From Enterobacter cloacae complex sp. R_G8 (lineage in GTDB: Bacteria; Pseudomonadota; Gammaproteobacteria; Enterobacterales; Enterobacteriaceae): a DNA stretch of 64,000 nucleotides. Location: contig NZ_CP102246.1 of the NCBI RefSeq assembly GCF_024599795.1, positions 2,914,001 to 2,978,000 on the forward strand, given 5' to 3'. The position numbers and the translations under genes are program-made. The notes under the pieces were generated by a model. It had not been told where the DNA came from and searched no databases. It was given only the letters and a program-made list of their open reading frames with translations. This document shows positions 9,032 through 18,800 of the stretch, piece by piece (position 1 is the first letter of the stretch; the number at the start of each line of letters is the position of its first letter).

Positions 9032-9325
9032 ATGAAACGGTTACCCTGGATTACCGCCCTGCTGTTAATGAGTGCCTCTACCGCCGCGCTGGCGGCACCG
9101 GATTCCTGCGAACGTGTAAAAAGCGACATTCAGCAGAAAATCATCAACAACGGCGTACCGGAATCTGGCTTTACGCTGAACATCGTACCCAACGATCAGG
9201 CCGATCAGCCGGATGCGCAGGTCGTTGGGCATTGTGCCAATGACACCTTCAAAATTTTGTACACGCGCACAGGCAGCGGGGCTGCGTCTGGCACCCAGGA
9301 GAGTCCGCAAGGCGAACCGCAGTGA
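9032..9325 (+). CDS. ynfD: DUF1161 periplasmic protein YnfD
   Basis: A 97-residue exported protein. The signal peptide MKRLPWITALLLMSASTAALA is followed by a mature DUF1161 domain with two cysteines (DSCERV, GHCAND) spaced for a disulfide. AGAAAAGGAGC precedes the ATG. It matches YnfD in sequence and order. The function is unknown. Confidence 0.92.
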   Translation: MKRLPWITALLLMSASTAALAAPDSCERVKSDIQQKIINNGVPESGFTLNIVPNDQADQPDAQVVGHCANDTFKILYTRTGSGAASGTQESPQGEPQ

Positions 9326-9361
9326 TTTTTATCCCCTTTCCTGACGCCAATCCCCCTTGAA

Positions 9362-9375
9362 TTGATGAGGATTAA
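9362..9375. promoter_or_regulatory. FNR-like box upstream of ynfE
   Basis: TTGATGAGGATTAA matches the FNR consensus TTGAT-N4-ATCAA with one mismatch. It lies about 100 nt upstream of the ynfE ATG. The ynf/dms anaerobic reductase operons are known FNR targets. A site centred here would suit a transcript start near 9410, inside or just after the left arm of the leader inverted repeat. Confidence 0.7.
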
Positions 9376-9400
9376 TATTTAATACCTCCAAATAAGTAAC

Positions 9401-9470
9401 ACTCACCCCATCATTAGCCCGGTTGTAATCACGGGTGAAAATAATACACAAATAAAATGATGGGGTGAGT
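9401..9470 (+). repeat. 14-bp perfect inverted repeat framing the ynfE leader and covering its ribosome binding site
   Basis: ACTCACCCCATCAT (9401-9414) is exactly complementary to ATGATGGGGTGAGT (9457-9470). The right arm contains the only plausible Shine-Dalgarno sequence (GGGGTGAG) and ends one base before the ynfE ATG at 9472. The 42-nt loop has its own CCCG/CGGG pairing (about 9418-9435). If transcription begins at or before 9401 the helix would hide the ribosome binding site; otherwise it could be a DNA operator. Confidence 0.75.
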
Positions 9471-9471
9471 C

Positions 9472-11910
9472 ATGTCCGATGTCGAACATCACGACGGTAT
9501 AAGCCGTCGAACGCTCGTTAAATCTGCCGCGATGGGTTCTCTGGCGCTTGCCGCCGGTGGCATCTCGTTGCCGTTTGGATTGAAAAGCGCCGCTGCTGCG
9601 GTGCAAAACGCCGTACAGCCTGCTGAAGATAAAGTGGTCTGGGGAGCCTGCTCGGTGAACTGCGGCAGTCGCTGCGCGCTGCGTCTGCATGTCCGTGACG
9701 ATGAAGTTTACTGGGTGGAAACGGATAATACCGGGGAGGATATCTACGGCAATCACCAGGTGCGCGCCTGTCTTCGCGGACGCTCCATCCGCCGTCGCAT
9801 TAATCATCCTGACCGCCTTAACTACCCGATGAAGCGCGTGGGCAAACGCGGTGAAGGTAAATTTGAGCGCATCACCTGGGATGAAGCGCTGGATACCCTG
9901 ACCCGCAGCCTGAAAAACGTGGTCGAAAAATACGGCAACGAAGCGGTGTACATTAACTACTCCTCCGGCATTGTCGGCGGCAATATCACCCGCTCTTCCC
10001 CTTACGCCTCGCTGGTGGCGCGCCTGATGAACTGTTACGGCGGCTTCCTGAGCCACTATGGCACTTACAGTACCGCGCAAATTTCCTGCGCGATGCCGTA
10101 CACCTACGGCAGCAACGATGGCAACAGCACCTCCGACATCGAAAACAGCAAACTGGTGGTGATGTTCGGCAATAATCCGGCGGAAACGCGTATGAGCGGC
10201 GGCGGGATCACCTACTATCTCGAACAGGCGCGCGAACGCTCTAATGCGCGGATGATAGTCATCGACCCGCGTTATACCGACACCGCTGCCGGACGTGAAG
10301 ATGAATGGATCCCGATTCGTCCGGGTACCGATGCCGCGCTGGTAGCCGGAATTGCATGGGTATTAATCAACGAGAACCTGGTCGACCAGCCGTTCCTCGA
10401 TAAATACTGCGTGGGCTATGACGAAAAAACGTTGCCGGAAGGCGCACCTGCTAACGGGCACTACAAAGCGTATATTCTCGGCCAGGGTGACGACAACACG
10501 GCGAAAACCCCGGAGTGGGCCTCGCGCATCACCGGTATTCCGGCGGATCGCATCATCAAGCTGGCGCGCGAGATTGGCTCGACAAAACCCGCCTATATCT
10601 GCCAGGGCTGGGGACCGCAGCGCCAGGCCAACGGTGAGCTGACGTCACGTGCCATCGCCATGCTGCCGATCTTAACCGGCAACGTGGGTATCAACGGCGG
10701 TAACAGCGGCGCGCGCGAATCGACCTATACCATCACCATCGAACGAATGCCTCTGCCGGAAAACCCGGTAAAAACGCAGATCTCCTGCTTTAGCTGGACG
10801 GATGCCATCGCCCGCGGCCCGGAAATGACCGCCCTGCGCGACGGCGTGCGCGGCAAGGATAAGCTGGATGTGCCGATCAAGTTCATCTGGAACTATGCCG
10901 GTAACACCATCATCAACCAGCACTCCGACATCAACAAAACCCACGATATCCTGCAGGACGAAAGCCAGTGCGAAACCATCGTGGTGATCGACAACTTTAT
11001 GACCTCTTCGGCCAAATACGCCGACATCCTGCTGCCGGACCTTATGACCGTCGAGCAGGAAGACATCATTCCGAACGATTATGCGGGCAACATGGGCTAT
11101 CTGATTTTCCTGCAGCCCGTCACCGCGCCGAAGTTTGAGCGGAAGCCCATCTACTGGATCATGAGCGAAGTGGCGAAACGCCTTGGGCCGGATATCTATC
11201 AGAAATTCACCGAAGGCCGGACACAGGCGCAGTGGCTGCAGTATCTGTACGCCAAAATGCGGGAGAAAGATCCGCAGCTTCCGTCCTATGACGAACTGAA
11301 AAAAATGGGTATTTATAAGCGCAAAGATCCCAATGGACACTTCGTGGCGTATAAAAAATTCCGCGATGATCCGGATGCCCATCCGCTCAAAACCCCGTCA
11401 GGCAAGATTGAAATTTACTCCAGCAAGCTGGCAGAGATTGCCGCCACCTGGGAGCTGGAAAAAGATGAAACCATCAGCCCGCTGCCGGTGTACGCCTCAA
11501 CGTTTGACGGCTGGGATGCCCCGGAACGTAAAACCTACCCGCTGCAGCTGTTTGGCTTCCACTTCAAGGCGCGCACCCACTCCAGCTACGGCAACGTGGA
11601 TGTGCTTAAAGCCGCCTGTCGTCAGGAGGTGTGGCTCAATCCGGTTGATGCGGCACAACGCGGTATTCAAAACGGCGATATGGTGCGCGTGTTTAACGAC
11701 CGCGGCGAAGTGCGCATTGCCGCGAAAGTCACCCCGCGTATCATGCCCGGCGTCAGCGCGATGGGCCAGGGGGCCTGGCACGACGCCAACATGAACGGCG
11801 ATCGGATCGACCATGGCTCATGCATCAACACGTTGACCACCCATCGCCCGTCACCGCTGGCGAAAGGCAACCCGCAGCACACCAATCTGGTGCAGATCGA
11901 GAAGGCGTAA
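9472..11910 (+). CDS. ynfE: Molybdopterin oxidoreductase (selenate/DMSO reductase family) catalytic subunit YnfE
   Basis: This catalytic subunit has 812 residues and is exported by the Tat pathway. The twin-arginine motif SRRTLVK spans residues 11-17, ahead of a hydrophobic stretch. The N-terminal 4Fe-4S motif has cysteines in CSVNCGSRC and in RACLRGRS. The long molybdopterin-binding body continues to a C-terminal dinucleotide-binding domain (KARTHSSYGN, RPSPLAKGNP). It resembles E. coli YnfE more than YnfF. E. coli carries both paralogs, but only one is here. YnfE family enzymes reduce selenate and related S/N-oxides in the periplasm, receiving electrons through YnfG and YnfH. Confidence 0.94.
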   Translation: MSDVEHHDGISRRTLVKSAAMGSLALAAGGISLPFGLKSAAAAVQNAVQPAEDKVVWGACSVNCGSRCALRLHVRDDEVYWVETDNTGEDIYGNHQVRACLRGRSIRRRINHPDRLNYPMKRVGKRGEGKFERITWDEALDTLTRSLKNVVEKYGNEAVYINYSSGIVGGNITRSSPYASLVARLMNCYGGFLSHYGTYSTAQISCAMPYTYGSNDGNSTSDIENSKLVVMFGNNPAETRMSGGGITYYLEQARERSNARMIVIDPRYTDTAAGREDEWIPIRPGTDAALVAGIAWVLINENLVDQPFLDKYCVGYDEKTLPEGAPANGHYKAYILGQGDDNTAKTPEWASRITGIPADRIIKLAREIGSTKPAYICQGWGPQRQANGELTSRAIAMLPILTGNVGINGGNSGARESTYTITIERMPLPENPVKTQISCFSWTDAIARGPEMTALRDGVRGKDKLDVPIKFIWNYAGNTIINQHSDINKTHDILQDESQCETIVVIDNFMTSSAKYADILLPDLMTVEQEDIIPNDYAGNMGYLIFLQPVTAPKFERKPIYWIMSEVAKRLGPDIYQKFTEGRTQAQWLQYLYAKMREKDPQLPSYDELKKMGIYKRKDPNGHFVAYKKFRDDPDAHPLKTPSGKIEIYSSKLAEIAATWELEKDETISPLPVYASTFDGWDAPERKTYPLQLFGFHFKARTHSSYGNVDVLKAACRQEVWLNPVDAAQRGIQNGDMVRVFNDRGEVRIAAKVTPRIMPGVSAMGQGAWHDANMNGDRIDHGSCINTLTTHRPSPLAKGNPQHTNLVQIEKA

Positions 11911-11920
11911 GGAGTAACCG

Positions 11921-12538
11921 ATGACAACCCAGTATGGATTTTTTATTGATTCCAGCCGTTGCACCGGGTGCAAAACCTGCGAGCTGGCCTGCAAGGATTA
12001 CAAAGACCTGACCCCGGACGTCAGCTTCCGCCGGATCTACGAATACGCGGGCGGCGACTGGCAGGAGGATAACGGCGTCTGGCATCAGAACGTCTTTGCC
12101 TATTACCTGTCGATTGCCTGTAACCACTGTGAAGATCCGGCCTGCACCAAAGTGTGCCCGAGCGGGGCGATGCACAAGCGCGACGACGGGTTTGTGGTGG
12201 TGGATGAAGATGTCTGCATCGGCTGTCGCTACTGCCATATGGCCTGTCCGTACGGTGCGCCGCAGTACAACGCCGCCAAAGGCCACATGACCAAGTGCGA
12301 CGGCTGCCACGACCGCGTCGCCGACGGCAAAAAGCCGATTTGCGTGGAGTCCTGTCCGCTGCGCGCGCTGGACTTCGGTCCGATTGACGAGCTGCGTAAA
12401 AAACACGGCCAGCTTGCGGCCGTCGCGCCGCTGCCGTCCGCGCACTTCACGAAGCCGAGCATTGTGATTAAACCTAACGCCAACAGCCGCCCGACGGGAG
12501 ATACCACTGGCTATCTGGCAAACCCGAAGGAGGTGTGA
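11921..12538 (+). CDS. ynfG: Iron-sulfur electron-transfer subunit of the YnfE reductase
   Basis: A 205-residue DmsB-type ferredoxin with four cysteine clusters: CTGCKTCELAC, CNHCEDPACTKVCP, CIGCRYCHMACP and CDGCHD...CVESCP. These predict four 4Fe-4S centres that carry electrons from the membrane anchor to the molybdoenzyme. It starts 10 nt after ynfE with GGAGTAACC as ribosome binding site and is followed by ynfH after 1 nt. Confidence 0.95.
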   Translation: MTTQYGFFIDSSRCTGCKTCELACKDYKDLTPDVSFRRIYEYAGGDWQEDNGVWHQNVFAYYLSIACNHCEDPACTKVCPSGAMHKRDDGFVVVDEDVCIGCRYCHMACPYGAPQYNAAKGHMTKCDGCHDRVADGKKPICVESCPLRALDFGPIDELRKKHGQLAAVAPLPSAHFTKPSIVIKPNANSRPTGDTTGYLANPKEV

Positions 12539-12539
12539 G

Positions 12540-13394
12540 ATGGGAAGTGGATGGCATGAATGGCCGCTGGTGATCTTCACCGTTTTTGGGCAGTGCGTGG
12601 CCGGGGCGTTGCTCGTCAGCGGTCTGGCATGGATGAGGGAGAGTGACGAGGCGGTCCGAACCCGCATCGTGCGCAGCATGTTCTTTTTATGGCTGGTCAT
12701 GGGCGTTGGCTTTATCGCATCGGTGATGCACCTGGGCTCCCCGCTGAGGGCGTTTAACTCCCTGAACCGTGTTGGCGCGTCGGCGCTCAGCAACGAGATC
12801 GCGGCAGGCTCGGTCTTCTTTGCCGTCGGTGGCTTCTGGTGGCTGGTGTCGGTTATCGGTAAAATGCCGCCCGCGTTGGGTAAAGTATGGATGGTGGTGA
12901 GCCAGATCCTGGGGATTGGGTTTGTCTGGGCCATGACTCGCGTGTATCAGATCGATACGGTTCCGACCTGGTACACCGGCTACACCACGCTGGCCTTTTT
13001 CCTGACGATGGTGCTGGGCGGCCCGCTGTTTGCCACCCTGCTGCTTCGCACCGCTGGCACCGCGTTCAAAGGCTCGTTTGCCGCATCGGTGAGCGTACTG
13101 GCGCTGCTGCTGAGCGTGGCGGTGATTGTGCTGCAGAGTAACGAACTGGCGACGCTACACAGCTCCGTACAACAGGCCAGCGCCCTGCTGCCGGACTACG
13201 GCGCATGGCAAGTTGGCCGTATCATACTGGTCGCCGCCGGATTAGGCTGCTGGCTGTGCCCGCTCATCCGGCGCCAGGAGCCGAAAGCCCTCGCGCTCTT
13301 TGCAGGGCTGGTGCTGGTTGTCGTGGGGGAACTGATCGGCCGCGGTCTGTTCTATGGTCTGCACATGACGGTAGGTATGGCAATTGCCGGTTAA
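12540..13394 (+). CDS. ynfH: DmsC-like membrane anchor subunit
   Basis: A 284-residue integral membrane protein with about eight hydrophobic helices that anchors the YnfEG complex and oxidises menaquinol. It begins MGSGWHEWPLVIFTVFGQC, as DmsC proteins do. AAGGAGGTGTGAG in the end of ynfG provides a strong ribosome binding site directly before its ATG. Confidence 0.94.
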   Translation: MGSGWHEWPLVIFTVFGQCVAGALLVSGLAWMRESDEAVRTRIVRSMFFLWLVMGVGFIASVMHLGSPLRAFNSLNRVGASALSNEIAAGSVFFAVGGFWWLVSVIGKMPPALGKVWMVVSQILGIGFVWAMTRVYQIDTVPTWYTGYTTLAFFLTMVLGGPLFATLLLRTAGTAFKGSFAASVSVLALLLSVAVIVLQSNELATLHSSVQQASALLPDYGAWQVGRIILVAAGLGCWLCPLIRRQEPKALALFAGLVLVVVGELIGRGLFYGLHMTVGMAIAG

Positions 13395-13400
13395 CACAGG

Positions 13401-13420
13401 CGCGCGGGTTCGCCCGCGCG
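13401..13420 (+). repeat. Stable TTCG-loop hairpin between ynfH and dmsD
   Basis: CGCGCGGG-TTCG-CCCGCGCG is a perfect 8-bp all-GC stem capped by the very stable TTCG tetraloop. It sits 7 nt after the ynfH stop and before AAAGGAAGG, the dmsD ribosome binding site. There is no T-tract. It may protect the upstream message or set a lower dose of the chaperone. Confidence 0.7.
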
Positions 13421-13436
13421 AGAAAGGAAGGTTGTA

Positions 13437-14051
13437 ATGAAAGATGTCTCACAGCGTGAAGCGTTCGCGTTCAGCGCCCGGGTACTGGGCGCATTGTTTT
13501 ATTATTCACCCGACAGCGAGCACGTTGCGCCGCTGGTCAACGCCCTGACCGCTGGCGAGTGGGTTGCGGACTGGCCGCTGCCGCAGGCGGTGCTGCAGCC
13601 CATCGCCGACACCTTTACGGTACCTGCCGATGAGCCCGTCACCGACGCCTGGCAACGGCTGTTTATTGGCCCCTATGCGCTGCCCGCACCGCCGTGGGGT
13701 TCCGTATGGCTGGATCGTGAATCCGTGCTGTTTGGGGATTCAACCCTCGCACTGCGCCAGTGGATGCGGGAAAACCAGATTGCCTTTGAGATGCAGCAGA
13801 ACGAACCGGAAGATCATTTCGGTACGCTGCTGCTGCTGGCCGCGTGGCTCACTGAGAACGGACGCGAGACGGAACGCGACCAGCTTCTGGCATGGCACCT
13901 GCTGCCGTGGAGCACCCGCTTTCTCTCCGTGTTTGTTGAAAACGCCGGGCACCCGTTCTATACCGCGCTGGGGAAACTCGCGCAGCTGACGCTTGCGGAC
14001 TGGCAATCTACCTTACTGATCCCGGTCGCGGAAAAACCGCTCTACCGTTAA
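13437..14051 (+). CDS. dmsD: Twin-arginine leader-binding chaperone DmsD
   Basis: A 204-residue helical cytoplasmic chaperone of the TorD/DmsD family. It binds the Tat leader of YnfE/DmsA and holds the enzyme until cofactor loading is complete. The family segment W-x-R-L-F-I-G-P is visible (WQRLFIGPYALPAPPWGS), as is EPEDHFG. It is the last gene of the ynfE operon. Confidence 0.95.
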   Translation: MKDVSQREAFAFSARVLGALFYYSPDSEHVAPLVNALTAGEWVADWPLPQAVLQPIADTFTVPADEPVTDAWQRLFIGPYALPAPPWGSVWLDRESVLFGDSTLALRQWMRENQIAFEMQQNEPEDHFGTLLLLAAWLTENGRETERDQLLAWHLLPWSTRFLSVFVENAGHPFYTALGKLAQLTLADWQSTLLIPVAEKPLYR

Positions 14052-14057
14052 CCGCGC

Positions 14058-14088
14058 TGGCTTGCTCACGGATGCTGAGCAAGCCAGG
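14058..14088. terminator. 12-bp hairpin at the dmsD/atzF convergent junction
   Basis: CTGGCTTGCTCA (14058-14069) pairs perfectly with TGAGCAAGCCAG (14077-14088) across a 7-nt loop. It spans the stop codon of the minus-strand amidase and follows dmsD by 6 nt, so it probably insulates both convergent operons despite lacking a long T-tract. Confidence 0.65.
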
Positions 14089-15865
14089 CTCGCCAGCCAC
14101 CGAATCGCGTTATCTCCTGTGCCCCCTCTAATCCGGCCTCCTCGCAGATAAACCCGGTCAGCCAGCGCCCGTCCTGGAGTTCGACTTTTCCCAGCCCCAG
14201 CGGTGCGGGGATCCCGGCCAGAAACGATCCCACTTCGCCGTGCGGAAGTGCCCAAACTTCGACGGCTATCGCTGCCCCCTGTTCCGTCGCCCGCACCATG
14301 CCCGGTCGCTTGCCGTCTGCCAGGGCAAAGAGCCGATAATGCGGGGCGCTGATGGTGGCTTCTACATACGTCGCCCCGCGCTGGCGCAGCTGATGATTCA
14401 GCGCCAGCCCGTCCAGATGCGCCCCGCACACCACCAGGTGCAGGCGGTCATCGGTGGCGGTTGAAACAGGTGCATCCTCTTGCATCTCGCGCCCGCCGGG
14501 CAGGGTTAACTTTTGGTGACGTTGTAACGCATCAGCCAGACTGAGCAGATACTGGTCAGTAAACGCGCGGCCAAACAGCGTTATGCCAGAGGGCAAGCCG
14601 TTGGTCATAAACCCTGCAGGGACCGCCACGGCAGCGTAATCAAGCAGGTTCATAAAGTTGGTGTAAAGCCCAAGCTCAGAGTTGCGTTTGACCGGTTCCT
14701 CCGCCAGCTCGGCCAGACTCACCGGGCGCGGATACGTGGGGGTTAACACGCACTCAAGCCCTGCCAGTATGGCATCGCACTCGCTTTTATAGCGCTGAAG
14801 CTGGTACTGCGCTTCAAACGCCGCTACCGCACTCATGGCAGGTGCTTTTTGCAGAACATTGCGGATCACCGGCAGCACCGCGTCCGGCTTTTGCTCAATC
14901 AACGCGCCCGCCACGTGGTAGCGCTCGGCCACCCACGGGCCGTCATAGAGCAGTTTTGCTGCCGCCAGGAACGGCGAAAAGTCGATGGTCACCGGCTCGC
15001 CGCCCAGGGCGATCAGCCTCTCCTTTGCGGTGTGATACAGCGCCTCGCTCTCTGCGCAGCCGAGAAACGCCAGCGTGTCTGGCACGCCAAAGCGAAAACC
15101 GGCTGCCGGTACGCCAAATGCCTGCGCTCCGTTCCAGGACGGGTTAGTACGGCTGTAGTCATCGCGCGCGTCTTTCGTCGCCGTCAGCGCCAGCAGCTGG
15201 CTGGCCTCCGCTGCCGTGCTGGTGAAGAACGTTACGCAGTCCAGCGTGCGGCAGGCGGGCACCACGCCCGCTGTCGAGATCAGCCCTTTTGTCGCCTTCA
15301 GCCCGACCAGATTATTGAGAGAGGCCGGTACGCGCCCGCTCCCGGCGGTATCGGTGCCCAGGGCAAAGCTCGCCAGCCCCAGCGCCACGGCCAGCGACGA
15401 TCCCGCGCTTGAGCCACCGGACGGATACTCCGGATGAACGCTGTTGCGACACGCCCCATACGGTGAGCGCGTGCCGTTTAAGCCGGTCGCGAACTGATCG
15501 AGATTGGTTTTCCCCAGCGGTATCGCCCCCAGCGCAATCAGCTGCGACACTATTGTCGCATCCTGCTCTGCCCGGTACGCAAAGGCCGGACAGGCGGCGG
15601 TGGTCTCGATACCCGCCAGATCGATATTGTCCTTAATGGCAAACGGCACGCCATAGAGCGGCAACGATGCCGGATCCACGCCGTCCAGCGCGGCCAGATA
15701 CGGCTCCAGCTCGTCGGGCGTGAGAAGATAAATAAAGGCGTTAAATTCCGGGTTCAGCGCCAGCGCGCGCTCGCGCAGGGCGAGAAGCACCGCGCGCGGA
15801 TTAAGCTGACCGGAACGGTATGCCTGCGCCAGAACATCAAGGCGTAAATCAAAAAGGTGCTTCAT
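14066..15865 (-). CDS. atzF: Allophanate hydrolase
   Basis: This enzyme hydrolyses allophanate to ammonia and CO2, the last step of guanidine/urea breakdown by the carboxylase route. The 599-residue protein has an amidase-signature N-terminal domain with Lys78 (PFAIKDN), the cis-Ser in GGSSAGSS (150-157) and the nucleophile Ser176 in GTDTAGSGR. A C-terminal allophanate hydrolase domain follows from about residue 460. I start it at 15865, where ATGA overlaps the carboxylase stop; a longer frame would lie inside the carboxylase end. It is the last gene of the operon. Confidence 0.94.
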   Translation of the reverse strand: MKHLFDLRLDVLAQAYRSGQLNPRAVLLALRERALALNPEFNAFIYLLTPDELEPYLAALDGVDPASLPLYGVPFAIKDNIDLAGIETTAACPAFAYRAEQDATIVSQLIALGAIPLGKTNLDQFATGLNGTRSPYGACRNSVHPEYPSGGSSAGSSLAVALGLASFALGTDTAGSGRVPASLNNLVGLKATKGLISTAGVVPACRTLDCVTFFTSTAAEASQLLALTATKDARDDYSRTNPSWNGAQAFGVPAAGFRFGVPDTLAFLGCAESEALYHTAKERLIALGGEPVTIDFSPFLAAAKLLYDGPWVAERYHVAGALIEQKPDAVLPVIRNVLQKAPAMSAVAAFEAQYQLQRYKSECDAILAGLECVLTPTYPRPVSLAELAEEPVKRNSELGLYTNFMNLLDYAAVAVPAGFMTNGLPSGITLFGRAFTDQYLLSLADALQRHQKLTLPGGREMQEDAPVSTATDDRLHLVVCGAHLDGLALNHQLRQRGATYVEATISAPHYRLFALADGKRPGMVRATEQGAAIAVEVWALPHGEVGSFLAGIPAPLGLGKVELQDGRWLTGFICEEAGLEGAQEITRFGGWRAWLAQHP

Positions 15866-18800
15866 GCTGTTTTCTCCAGGACCACCACACACTGACCCGC
15901 GCGCACCGATGAACCCGGCTGCACGCGCACCTGGCTGACCACCCCATCCTGGGTTGCGACCAGCGGGATCTCCATCTTCATGGACTCCAGCACCACCAGC
16001 ACATCGCCTTCGCGCACGGTGTTGCCGACTTCAACGTTCACCTGCCACAGGTTGCCTGATACCGGGCTGTCAATCCCGGCCTGTCCGGGTACCAGCGGCG
16101 CGTCTTCGCCATCTGTTACCAGCACCTCGCTGCTGTCAAAATGGGCCTGACCGTTGGCGGCCCAGCGCTCACGCTCGGCGTCAAACGCGGCCTGCTGATG
16201 CGCGCGGAACGCCTCAATCTCCGGCGCCTCGTCGGCCAGGAATTGCTGATACTCCGCCAGCTTCAGCGTGGTGTGTTCGATGCGCAGCGGATAACGTCCC
16301 AGCGGAAAATCCCGGCGGATGGTGAGCAACTCTTCCGCCGAGACCGGATAAAAGCGGATCTGGTCGAAGAAGCGCAGCAGCCACGGCTTACCGTCAAAGT
16401 CCTCCACGGCGTGATAGCGATTCCACATCTGCAGCGTCCGTCCGACAAACTGATAGCCACCCGGCCCCTCCATGCCGTAGACGCAGAGGTAGGCCCCACC
16501 AATGCCCACCGAGTTTTCCGCCGTCCAGGTGCGAGCCGGGTTGTATTTGGTGGTCACCAGACGATGACGCGGATCGAGCGGTGTCGCAACCGGCGCACCC
16601 AGGTAGACATCCCCCAGCCCCATCACCAGATAGCGGGCGTCGAACACCGTTTTATAGACCTCGTCGATATTCGCCAGATCGTTGATACGACGGATAAACT
16701 CCAGGTTGCTCGGACACCATGGCGCATCCCGGCGCACGGTGGTCATGTATTTGTCGATGGCCTTCTGGCACGCCGGATCGTCCCAGGACAACGGCAGCCA
16801 GACCACCCGCGACGGCACGTCCAGCGACGCCTGCCCGCATACGTCCCGCCACAGCCCGGCCACCGTCTCCAGCAGCGCTTCCAGACTCAGCGTTTCCGGC
16901 TGATAGTGAACCTGCAGGGAGCGGATCCCCGGCGTGAGGTCGATAATCCCCGTCAGGGCGCGAGTTTCCAGCGCCTGCATCAGCGCGTGGGCGCGAAAAC
17001 GCAACACCAGATCCAGTTCGGGCTCGCCAATCTCCAGCAGCAGATGGGTATCGCCGGATAACCTCGCCACCAGCCGTTTATCGTCCTCCCCCACCTCCAG
17101 CACCACCGGCGAGCTCAGCCCGACAGGTTGCCACGGCATGACCTGCGCCGTCAGGCTGGCGATTTGCGCCGCCTGCCCCTGCGCCAACCGTCGGGCGGTG
17201 GAAACGTCCACCGGCATAAAGCGCACCTTATCGCCCGCTTTCAGCTGGCCAACCGCGTGGAGATCCGCCTCGATGACGGTGACCGGGCAGACAAATCCCC
17301 CCAGGCTTGGGCCGTCGGGGCCGAGGATCACCGGCATATCGCCGGTGAAATCCACCGCGCCAATGGCGTACGGGTTGTCGTGAATGTTCGACGGGTGCAG
17401 CCCCGCTTCGCCGCCGCTGTCGCGTACCCATTCCGGTTTCGGGCCAATCAGGCGCACGCCCGTGCGGCTGGAGTTAAAATGTACCTCCCACTCGGTGGCA
17501 AAAAAGGTCGCCATATAGCCCGGCGTAAAATACTCCGGCGCGCCATGCGGACCGTAAATCACCCGCAACTCGCGCACCGCATCCAGGCTGGTGTGCAGGG
17601 CCTGCGGCAGCTCGCCGTCCGCGACAGGTTCGGTCAATGGGGACAGATGCAGCACGTCACCCGTGCGCAGTGCCCTTCCGGCGTGACCGCCAAACTGGCC
17701 GAGGGTAAAGGTGCTTTTGCTGCCCAGATAGTCCGGTACCTCAAACCCGCCGCGCAGGCAGAGATAGCTGCGCACGCCGTCACCCTGAATATCGCCCATA
17801 CGCAGCGTACTTCCCGCCCGGACGCGGAAAACGCGGTTGTTTGCCAGCGGCTCGCCGTCCAGCGTCAGCGCAATGGTTGCGCCGGTCACCGCCAGCTGCG
17901 CGTCGCAGTTGAATTTCAGCGTCGGGCCGCTGAGCGTGATCTCCAGCGCGGCGGCCCCCTCCTCATTGCCCAGCAGGCGGTTGCCGAGACGCAGCGCCAG
18001 GCTGTCCATCGGCCCGGAGGGCGGCACCCCGACGGCCCAGTAGCCCGTCCGCCCCGGATAATCCTGCACCGTGGTTTGCGTCCCGGCGCTGAGCACCTCA
18101 AGGGTGAAAGCCTGATACTCCAGCGTCTCTAAACAGCGGGTCCACGGCTCGCCACGGGCGAACGGCGGGAAAGTTAAAATCTGCTGCAAATAGCTGCGGT
18201 TGGTTTCCACGCCGTAGAGACGCGTCTCGCCCAGCGCGGTGTGCAGGACGCGGATCGCCGCCTCGCGTGTGGGCTGCCAGGCGATGATTTTGGCCAGCAT
18301 CGGATCAAAAAACGGCGGTACGTCGCAGCCGGACTCCACCCAGCTGTCGATGCGCAATGTGCGACGGTCGTTTTCCGGGAACACCACATCGGTGAGTAGC
18401 CCTGGCGACGGCTGGAACTGACGGCCCGGATCTTCGGCGTAGACCCGCGCCTGGATGGCGTATCCTTGTTGTTGCAGGCTGGCACGCAGCTCCGCCAGCG
18501 GCGGCAGCGTTCCGGCCGCCAGGTCAATCATCCAGCGAACCAGATCAACACCCCACACCTGCTCGGTGACGCCGTGCTCTACCTGCAGACGGGTGTTCAC
18601 TTCAAGGAAATAAAAGCGGGCCGCGTCGCTGTCGTAGACAAACTCCACGGTACCCGCGCTGCGGTAGTTGACCGCCTGGCCGAGTTTGATCGCCGCCTCG
18701 CACAGCGCGGTCTCCATGCCGTCCGGCAGGTTAGGCGCGGGCGTCTCTTCCAGCACCTTCTGGTTACGCCGCTGTACCGAGCAGTCGCGCACGCCGAGGG

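Noticed and set aside
11770..11790. TGGCAC-containing string as a second sigma-54 promoter
   Set aside because: It lies inside ynfE coding sequence and lacks the TTGC element at the required spacing.
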